This document shows positions 1 through 4,902 of a stretch of 14,235 bases of DNA, in pieces. The notes beneath the pieces were generated by a model. The model was not told where the DNA came from and ran no database searches. It was given only the letters and a program-made list of their open reading frames with translations. The position numbers were made by a program, and so were the translations under genes. This DNA comes from Candidatus Omnitrophota bacterium. GTDB taxonomy: Bacteria > Omnitrophota > Gorgyraeia > Gygaellales > Profunditerraquicolaceae. The stretch's first letter is position 1. Each line of letters begins with the position of its first letter. The stretch is taken from positions 1 through 14,235 of the forward strand of contig JAUYDL010000052.1 in the NCBI GenBank assembly GCA_030691865.1. Direction: 5' to 3'.

Positions 1-60
1 GAGTAACTTAACTTTTCTAAAACGTGCTTTTAATTCTTCTCTGATTGATACCCAAGACAT
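1..60 (-). CDS. kdsC: Probable KdsC (Kdo-8-phosphate phosphatase), first 20 codons only
   Basis: An ATG at 58-60 on the minus strand opens a frame that stays open to the window edge and begins MSWVSIREELKARFRKVKLL. The run of basic residues ending in KVKLL is what usually precedes the LDVDGVLTDG phosphatase motif of KdsC-type HAD hydrolases, but that motif would lie outside the window. It starts 4 bp after the kdsD stop, with AGGA about 12 nt upstream as a possible ribosome site. KdsC removes the phosphate from Kdo-8-P between KdsA and KdsB and is the one Kdo-pathway step otherwise missing here, so context supports the call. That a gene starts here is fairly sure; the identity is inferred from 20 residues plus context. 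Confidence 0.5.
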   Translation of the reverse strand, partial: MSWVSIREELKARFRKVKLL

Positions 61-64
61 GTTT

Positions 65-1033
65 TTAGATTAATCCTGCCTTAAGCAGGTCTTGCACATC
101 CAATAAGCCCACCGGATGCATAAATTTATCTACCACCGGGACCTCATCGATTTTTTTGGCCTGTAATATCCGCATCGCCTCAGCCGCCAGCATATCTTTA
201 TTTACTACCGTAGGATTCTTAGTCATTACCTCTTTAATCGGCCGGCCCAGTAAATTCTTATCAGAAGCCAAATGCCGGCGCAGATCTCCATCGGTAAAAA
301 TTCCTTTTAGTTTTCCGCCTTTATCCACCACGATGGCTGAGCCGGCCCGGGCACGAGTAATCGCAAGTAAAACTTCCGACACCAATTTATCCTCCCGGAC
401 AATCGCATTGGCTTGCCCCTGACGCATAATATCCTGGACAGTTAAAAGTAGTCGCCTGCCTAAAGCCCCCCCGGGATGAAAAAAAGCAAAATCCTTTTCT
501 TTAAAACCTTTACGTTCCAATAAACATACGGCAAGAGCATCCGCCATCGCCAAAGTAGCAGTCGTCGAAGCGGTGGGAGCCAGTCCCAATGGACAGGCCT
601 CTTTTTTAACACAGACATCTAAAACTACATCGCTGTATTTAGCCAACACGGATTTAGAATTTCCGGTAAGAGAGATAATCGGCGTACCAATCTTTTTAAG
701 TATCGGTAAAAGCTGCTTCATCTCTTCAGTTGATCCGCTAGTAGAAAGGATAATTACAATATCATCAGGCGTGACCTTGCCTAAATCACCGTGAACTGCT
801 TCTGCGGTATGAAGAAATAAACTCGGGGTTCCCGTAGAAGCCAGGGTGGCGGAAAATTTTTGCGCGATAATTCCGGTTTTACCCATTCCGCTCACTACCA
901 CCCTGCCCTTGCATTTGAGAATTAATTCTATGGCTTTAACAAAACTTTTACCCAGTCGCCCTTTTAACAATCTTATCGCCTGTGCCTCAATCTCTAAAAC
1001 TTCTTTTGCCCGCTTAATTACATCTATCTTCAT
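65..1033 (-). CDS. kdsD: Arabinose-5-phosphate isomerase, KdsD/KpsF family
   Basis: This 322-residue protein interconverts ribulose-5-P and arabinose-5-P, the first committed step of Kdo synthesis in the cytoplasm. An SIS sugar-isomerase domain spans about residues 40-175, with VVSGMGKTG at 46-54, the HTAEAVHGDLG stretch at 75-85, STSGSTEE at 98-104 and the PLGLAPTASTT segment near 148-158. HPGGALGRRLL follows at 186-196. Two CBS domains fill about residues 200-322; the second carries EVPVVD and the GLLDVQDLL ending. Length and domain order match the family. The ATG overlaps the kdsA stop as ATGA, so the two are translationally coupled. No truncation or odd residue is visible. KdsD and capsule-linked KpsF cannot be told apart by sequence alone, but the Kdo cluster favours KdsD. 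Confidence 0.95.
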   Translation of the reverse strand: MKIDVIKRAKEVLEIEAQAIRLLKGRLGKSFVKAIELILKCKGRVVVSGMGKTGIIAQKFSATLASTGTPSLFLHTAEAVHGDLGKVTPDDIVIILSTSGSTEEMKQLLPILKKIGTPIISLTGNSKSVLAKYSDVVLDVCVKKEACPLGLAPTASTTATLAMADALAVCLLERKGFKEKDFAFFHPGGALGRRLLLTVQDIMRQGQANAIVREDKLVSEVLLAITRARAGSAIVVDKGGKLKGIFTDGDLRRHLASDKNLLGRPIKEVMTKNPTVVNKDMLAAEAMRILQAKKIDEVPVVDKFMHPVGLLDVQDLLKAGLI

Positions 1034-1842
1034 AGCGCCTGCCTAATCTTTTTTATTTGCTTTAGGATATCTTCTAGCTCTTTAAAATTAATCATGTTCG
1101 GCCCGTCGCAAGGCGCATTTTTCGGATCAGGATGCACCTCCAAAAATAAACCATCGCAGCCAAAAGCAACCGCTGCCCGGGATAACCCGGCGACAAACTC
1201 CGTCTGGCCTCCTGAACAAGTGCCTTTGCCTCCGGGCAGCTGTACGCTGTGTGTAACATCATAAATTACAGGGTATCCGAAATCGCGCATAATTTTTAGG
1301 CTGCGTAAATCGGTAACTAAATTATTATATCCGAAACTTACCCCTCTTTCCGTAATTAAAATCTGCTTATTACCCGCTGATTCAACCTTCTTAATTATAG
1401 GCAGAATATCCCAGGGCGCAAGAAACTGGCCCTTTTTAATATTTACCACCTTACCGGTCCTGGCGGCGGCTAAGACAATATCGGTCTGACGGCACAAAAA
1501 TGCAGGTATTTGAATGATATCTAAAACTTGCGCAGCTAGCGGAATATCTTTTACACAATGCACATCACTTAAAATGGGAACCTTAAGTTTAGCTTTTACT
1601 TTCTTTAAAATCGCCAGCCCTTTCTTTAATCCCGGCCCGCGATAAGAATCTGCGGAAAGCCGGTTAGCTTTGTCAAAACTAGATTTAAATATAAACGGTA
1701 TACCTAAGCTGGCAGCAATATTTTTGATCGATCCCGCCGCCGCAAGACAAGAGCTTTCTGATTCGATAGCGCATGGCCCGGCAATCAGAACCAGCGGATA
1801 CCGATCCCCAAATTTTATATTTCCAACGCTAACCGGATGCAT
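1030..1842 (-). CDS. kdsA: Kdo-8-phosphate synthase, metal-dependent type
   Basis: This 270-residue enzyme condenses phosphoenolpyruvate with arabinose-5-P to give Kdo-8-P. Visible family motifs are AGPCAIESE (21-29), FKSSFDKANR (52-61), SDVHCVKD (92-99), IQIPAFLCRQTD (110-121), NIKKGQFLAPWD (134-145), TERGVSFGYNNL (164-175) and DVTHSVQLPGG (195-205). Cys24, His198, Glu235 and Asp246 all lie exactly 13 positions after the four metal ligands known for the Aquifex enzyme (Cys11, His185, Glu222, Asp233). This places it in the metal-dependent class; the metal-independent E. coli type has Asn at the cysteine site. The start overlaps the end of kdsB by 14 bp, with an AAGGG ribosome-site candidate about 8 nt upstream. 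The stop is shared with the kdsD start. Confidence 0.96.
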   Translation of the reverse strand: MHPVSVGNIKFGDRYPLVLIAGPCAIESESSCLAAAGSIKNIAASLGIPFIFKSSFDKANRLSADSYRGPGLKKGLAILKKVKAKLKVPILSDVHCVKDIPLAAQVLDIIQIPAFLCRQTDIVLAAARTGKVVNIKKGQFLAPWDILPIIKKVESAGNKQILITERGVSFGYNNLVTDLRSLKIMRDFGYPVIYDVTHSVQLPGGKGTCSGGQTEFVAGLSRAAVAFGCDGLFLEVHPDPKNAPCDGPNMINFKELEDILKQIKKIRQAL

Positions 1843-2581
1843 TAGTCAATCCCTTCTTTAATTGCCACAAAACCCTCTCTAAATCCTCAGGAGTATCCAC
1901 GCCTATGGTATCAAATTGCGTCTGGATTACTTTAATTTTGAAACCTTCGGCCAAAACGCGCAACTGTTCTAATTTCTCCGTTTTTTCAAGATTAGAAACG
2001 GGAAGATTTTTATAAGTAAAAAGAAAATCCTTGGTGTAACCATAAAGGCCGATATGCTTATAATAAGTTACCTGGTCAATCTCGGCATTGGGCGCTAAAT
2101 ACGGGATAGGCGCGCGCGAAAAATACAAAGCAAAATTATTTTTATCCACTACGACTTTTACCACATTCGGGTCAAGCAGCTCTGAGACATCCTCGATCTT
2201 TTTCATCAGCGTAGCCATATTAATCATTTTGTCTTCCAATAATGCCCGGGCCACGCTATCAATCATCATGGAATGAACCAGCGGTTCATCAGCCTGGATA
2301 TTAATAATGATTTTTACATCCAAAGGATTAACTACCTCACTAATCCGGTCGGTGCCACAGGTGTGCTCCTTAGAGGTCATTACGGCTTTGGCTCCAAATT
2401 CGCAAGCCGCTTTTAGGATAATTTCATTATCACAAGCAATAATCAGATCATCCAACATGCGAGATTGTTTAGCCCGCTCCCAAACATGCTGCAACATGGG
2501 CTTGCCCATAATGTCCGCCAGCACCTTAGCCTGGAATCTGGTCGATGAGTATCTGGCCGGAATCACCCCAATAACATCCAT
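1829..2581 (-). CDS. kdsB: CMP-Kdo synthetase (3-deoxy-manno-octulosonate cytidylyltransferase)
   Basis: This 250-residue enzyme transfers CMP from CTP to Kdo, making the donor for Kdo transferase. The N-terminal nucleotide-binding signature VIPARYSSTRFQAK is at 6-19. INIQADEPLV, the metal- and CTP-binding segment, is near residues 92-101. YFSRAPIPYL and YYKHIGLYGY follow in mid-protein, and EKLEQLRVLAEG with GVDTPEDLERV closes the C-terminus. Length is normal for KdsB. The ATG lies one base after the kinase gene's TAA, and AAAGGA 5 nt upstream, inside the end of that gene, is a good ribosome site. It overlaps kdsA by 14 bp, so these genes very likely share one transcript. Confidence 0.96.
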   Translation of the reverse strand: MDVIGVIPARYSSTRFQAKVLADIMGKPMLQHVWERAKQSRMLDDLIIACDNEIILKAACEFGAKAVMTSKEHTCGTDRISEVVNPLDVKIIINIQADEPLVHSMMIDSVARALLEDKMINMATLMKKIEDVSELLDPNVVKVVVDKNNFALYFSRAPIPYLAPNAEIDQVTYYKHIGLYGYTKDFLFTYKNLPVSNLEKTEKLEQLRVLAEGFKIKVIQTQFDTIGVDTPEDLERVLWQLKKGLTNASG

Positions 2582-2582
2582 T

Positions 2583-3596
2583 TTATTTTATCCTTTCTAA
2601 AAGTTCCCCGGCATTGATAACCGCCGTCCCCAATTTACCCACCACGATTCCTGCGGCAAAATTAGCGATATGCGCTGCTTCTAATTTTGAGGCGCCCGCG
2701 CAAAGAGCCAAAGTAAAGGTGCTGATTACCGTATCCCCTGCCCCGGATACATCAAAAACCTCCTGAGCTACAGTGGGGATATGCGTCAGGCGGCCATTCT
2801 TCTCCAACAACTTCATCCCCTGCTCACCTAAAGTAATCAAAATGGAATCTAAATTAAGATAATCCAGAATTTGGCGCGCCGCCGAATCCACGTCTTTATC
2901 CGTAAATAATTTATCAGTATTGATTCTAAAACGGTTAGCTGTATCTTGTATCTTAAGATTCCTAATGGCATTCTCCAGTTCTTTGCGGTTAGGAGTAATC
3001 GAAGTAACCTGGCGATAATACTGGAAGTTTTCTTCCTTAGGATCTACGGTAATAATTTTTTTATTGACCTTGGCCAAAGAAATAAGTTCTTTAAGCAGCG
3101 CTACGTTAATTACCCCTTTCCCATAATCTTCGATAATAATTGCATCAAAAGACCTGATATTTTTTTCGATATATCTTAAGATTTTTGCATTTAATTCTTT
3201 AGAGAGATCGTGTGTATGCTCCCAATCTACCCTCACTACCTGCTGGTGGCCGGCTAAAATTCGTGTCTTTACGGTTGTGTGCCTGTTATTTTCAACAAAG
3301 ATACCTTGCAGGCTAATTTTTCTCTTCTTTAACTCATTAAGTAGAATTTTAGAGTTAGCATCATCTCCTGTAACTCCAAGCAAAGTAACTTTTCCTCCGA
3401 GTGAACTGATATTATTAGCCACATTAGCAGTCCCCCCCGGTACAAATGTGCGCTTATTTGCCCAGAGGACCGGAACCGGAGCCTCAGGAGAAATCCTCTC
3501 TACAGTCCCCCAGATATATTCATCCAGGATCAAGTCCCCCACCACCAGGATATTGGCTTGATCAAATTTCCGGATTATCTCTTTTAAATGTTTCAC
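2583..3596 (-). CDS. rfaE1: D-glycero-beta-D-manno-heptose-7-phosphate kinase (RfaE domain I, HldA-type)
   Basis: This PfkB/ribokinase-family sugar kinase phosphorylates heptose-7-P at C1 on the way to ADP-heptose, the donor used by the GT9 enzymes of this cluster. VVGDLILDEYIWG lies near the N-terminus, followed by ERISPEAPVPV, GGTANVANN and SLGG. The catalytic GAGDT loop is at 285-289 in this start's numbering, with Asp288 as the expected base. The protein stops after the kinase domain, so the cytidylyl/adenylyltransferase half of fused HldE is absent and must be encoded elsewhere. I chose GTG at 3594-3596 because AAGGA sits 6 nt upstream and the protein then starts, as relatives do, about 15 residues before ILVVGD. 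A TTG at 3656 in the same frame adds 20 residues with no ribosome site. Confidence 0.9.
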   Translation of the reverse strand: MKHLKEIIRKFDQANILVVGDLILDEYIWGTVERISPEAPVPVLWANKRTFVPGGTANVANNISSLGGKVTLLGVTGDDANSKILLNELKKRKISLQGIFVENNRHTTVKTRILAGHQQVVRVDWEHTHDLSKELNAKILRYIEKNIRSFDAIIIEDYGKGVINVALLKELISLAKVNKKIITVDPKEENFQYYRQVTSITPNRKELENAIRNLKIQDTANRFRINTDKLFTDKDVDSAARQILDYLNLDSILITLGEQGMKLLEKNGRLTHIPTVAQEVFDVSGAGDTVISTFTLALCAGASKLEAAHIANFAAGIVVGKLGTAVINAGELLERIK

Positions 3597-3601
3597 AGCT
3601 C

Positions 3602-3608
3602 TTCCTTT
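3602..3608 (-). promoter_or_regulatory. Ribosome binding site that sets the rfaE1 start
   Basis: On the minus strand AAAGGAAG precedes the GTG at 3596, with 6 nt between AAGGA and the start. The other in-frame start (TTG at 3656) lacks such a site and would translate through the upstream hairpin. This is the basis for the shorter kinase model. Confidence 0.6.
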
Positions 3609-3620
3609 CAATATCTTTAC

Positions 3621-3640
3621 CAGCCCTTTAGGAAGGGCTG
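3621..3640 (-). repeat. Perfect 8-bp hairpin between the DHS-like gene and rfaE1
   Basis: CAGCCCTT and AAGGGCTG pair perfectly around a 4-nt loop, 2 bp after the DHS-like stop codon. The minus strand continues GGTAAAG, with no T-run, so it is not an intrinsic terminator. It could be an mRNA-processing or stability structure between two co-transcribed genes. Stems of this size are expected a few times by chance in a window this long, so the support is mainly its position. Confidence 0.45.
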
Positions 3641-3642
3641 GG

Positions 3643-4572
3643 TCATATATTTTCAATTACGCTTTGCGCTAAAAGCGGAAGCATGATCTCATGGTGTCCG
3701 ATAATATAATAACCTTTACCCCCTGAAGCAGTGGGCCGGCTTACCACATTCTGTGCCGCTCGATACTGATAAAGCATATCAAAATTTGCAGAAGTAAAAT
3801 CTTTAACCTTATTTCCTAAATTACGGGCAAGATTTAAGGCCTTTAGAAATACCTCAGGCAACAACACTGCTGAACCAAAATTTAAAACCACTCCCCCCTG
3901 ATTTAAGGAACGGATGTCTTCTACCAAAATATGAAAATCCCGTAATGAACCCACGGCAGTTGAAGCAGCGTCAAATGAGGGATGCTGATGAATTATATCC
4001 GTGCCAATTCCCACAAAAACACAAACCGGCACCTTATGTTTATAGGCATTATAAAGCAGGCTTAAATCTTTATAAGCCAAATCCGTCGTAGCTATCGCAT
4101 TTGCCACTGCATAACCCAACCCAAAACCTTTCTTTACCCCTTCCTTGGCCGCGCAATTTAAGAAATCCGCAGTCTCCTTACCCATGCCAAACCTTCCGGT
4201 CTTAAGATTTTCAGTGACATCCTCGGACGTTTTTCCCTGGAAAGCAATCTCAAAATCATGGATAATCCCGGCACCGTTTAAACAAATACAGGTAATTACT
4301 TTTTTCTTAAGTAACTCAATTAACACCGGATTAAGCCCGCATTTAATAACGTGGGCTCCGGCCATAAAGATTACCCCTTTATTTTTCTTACGCGCTGAAA
4401 CAATATCAGAAGAAACTGCGCGTAAATCTTTTGCTTTTAAAATATTGGGCAAAGAATCCAAAAAAGCAGAAAAACTTCTGGCTTTAGCAGGTTTAAGCGC
4501 AAAATCACCCTTATTCACCTTACTGGCGCGCGCTTTAATCGAATATCTTTTTACTTTCTTTAAGTTAATCAT
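3643..4572 (-). CDS. Deoxyhypusine-synthase-like protein of unknown role
   Basis: The protein is 309 residues from the chosen ATG. The segment from FMAGAHVIKCG through LNGAGIIHDFEIAF aligns without gaps, from memory, with the NAD-binding region of deoxyhypusine synthase (SNLISSG ... VTTAGGVEEDLIKCL). The end, SRPTASGGKGYYIIGHH then LPLLAQSV, resembles the family's ARPDEAVSWGK and FPLLVAETF; Lys286 of GGK sits where the catalytic lysine (Lys329 in human) would be. Bacteria generally lack eIF5A, so hypusine formation is unlikely; a spermidine-utilising, homospermidine-synthase-like or novel NAD-dependent reaction is possible. It sits at the head of the heptose-kinase/Kdo block. ATG 4572 is preferred over GTG 4590 because the first six extra residues look non-native and a promoter -10 overlaps that stretch. 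Family assignment is fairly firm; function is unknown. Confidence 0.75.
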   Translation of the reverse strand: MINLKKVKRYSIKARASKVNKGDFALKPAKARSFSAFLDSLPNILKAKDLRAVSSDIVSARKKNKGVIFMAGAHVIKCGLNPVLIELLKKKVITCICLNGAGIIHDFEIAFQGKTSEDVTENLKTGRFGMGKETADFLNCAAKEGVKKGFGLGYAVANAIATTDLAYKDLSLLYNAYKHKVPVCVFVGIGTDIIHQHPSFDAASTAVGSLRDFHILVEDIRSLNQGGVVLNFGSAVLLPEVFLKALNLARNLGNKVKDFTSANFDMLYQYRAAQNVVSRPTASGGKGYYIIGHHEIMLPLLAQSVIENI

Positions 4573-4580
4573 AAGTAATG

Positions 4581-4608
4581 ATTTTAGCACAATTCAATAT
4601 TAAATCAA
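4581..4608 (-). promoter_or_regulatory. Candidate sigma-70 promoter for the DHS-like/rfaE1/kds block
   Basis: On the minus strand TTGATT (4603-4608) is followed after 16 nt by TGC-TAAAAT, an extended -10 (hexamer 4581-4586). The expected start of transcription is about 4574-4575, only 2-3 nt before the ATG at 4572. That would give a nearly leaderless message and fits the absence of any Shine-Dalgarno sequence. It lies just downstream of the upstream block's terminator hairpin and the large palindrome, where a new promoter is needed. It is a motif match only. Confidence 0.45.
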
Positions 4609-4636
4609 ACAGAAATTTTTCGCTTCGCTGCGTGCT

Positions 4637-4811
4637 AAGCTTTCCGGCTCTTGCTTCCAGCACGAAGATTTTCGCTGATGTGCTCGCGGCTTACGTCTCG
4701 CTACGGCTATGATCCTTACGCTAGTAAGACACAGCCTACGCTCGACGTAATTCCTTGCACACAACTGCCGAAAATCTTCTAATTGTGCCTCCAGCAAAAG
4801 ACGGAAATCTT
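4637..4811. repeat. Large imperfect palindrome, about 175 bp
   Basis: The gap between the two gene blocks is one long imperfect inverted repeat. Matching arms, from inside out, are CTTAC/GTAAG (4715-4719 and 4724-4728), TTACGTC/GACGTAA (4691-4697 and 4744-4750), GAAGATTTTCG/CGAAAATCTTC (4664-4674 and 4769-4779), and TTTCCGGCTCTTGCT (4641-4655) against the complement of 4793-4807 with 13 of 15 matching. The innermost and GAAGATTTTCG pairs share exactly the same centre, 4721.5, and the others differ by only a few bases, so this is one structure. No convincing ORF is present. It looks like a decayed hairpin mobile element (MITE-like) or a structured RNA; no family was recognised. Confidence 0.7.
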
Positions 4812-4848
4812 ATTAATTAGTAATGCCATTAGCGGGTGGCGAGCATTG

Positions 4849-4902
4849 AAAAAAGGGGACGGTTCTATTAAGCGATTTTATGAAAGATAGAACCGTCCCC
4901 TT
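4849..4902 (-). terminator. Probable intrinsic terminator of the upstream glycosyltransferase block
   Basis: A 16-bp perfect stem containing GGGGACGGTTCT, with an 18-nt loop, is followed on the minus strand by six T residues (4849-4854, partly within the stem base). It sits directly at the end of the GT9::GT9 gene, whose stop codon lies in the loop. The structure fits a Rho-independent terminator, although it is formed by a repeat element that also occurs elsewhere in the window. Translating ribosomes would reach the loop, which could weaken folding. Confidence 0.6.
4853..4902. repeat. Palindromic element copy A (GGGGACGGTTCT core)
   Basis: Perfect 16-bp arms lie at 4853-4868 and 4887-4902, separated by 18 nt. 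The first 12 stem bases after the two A residues are the same as in copy B at 5934-5984, while the loops differ. It encodes the last seven residues (RGRFYLS) and the TAA stop of the double GT9 protein. The conserved stem with a variable loop resembles REP-type palindromes moved by IS200-like (RAYT) transposases; no transposase is in the window. Confidence 0.85.

Noticed and set aside
3597..3656. A 20-residue N-terminal extension of the heptose kinase from TTG 3656
   Set aside because: It reads through a hairpin, lacks a ribosome site and adds residues that homologues do not have; GTG 3596 has a good Shine-Dalgarno.
4145..4603. A 152-codon plus-strand frame opposite the DHS-like gene
   Set aside because: It is antisense to a gene with clear family motifs, shows no recognisable domain, and every other gene in the window is on the minus strand.
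4600..4797. A 65-codon minus-strand frame starting with TTG in the gap between the blocks
   Set aside because: It lies wholly within the large palindrome, has no ribosome site, begins with a rare start and has a composition unlike its neighbours. It is best seen as a by-product of the repeat.
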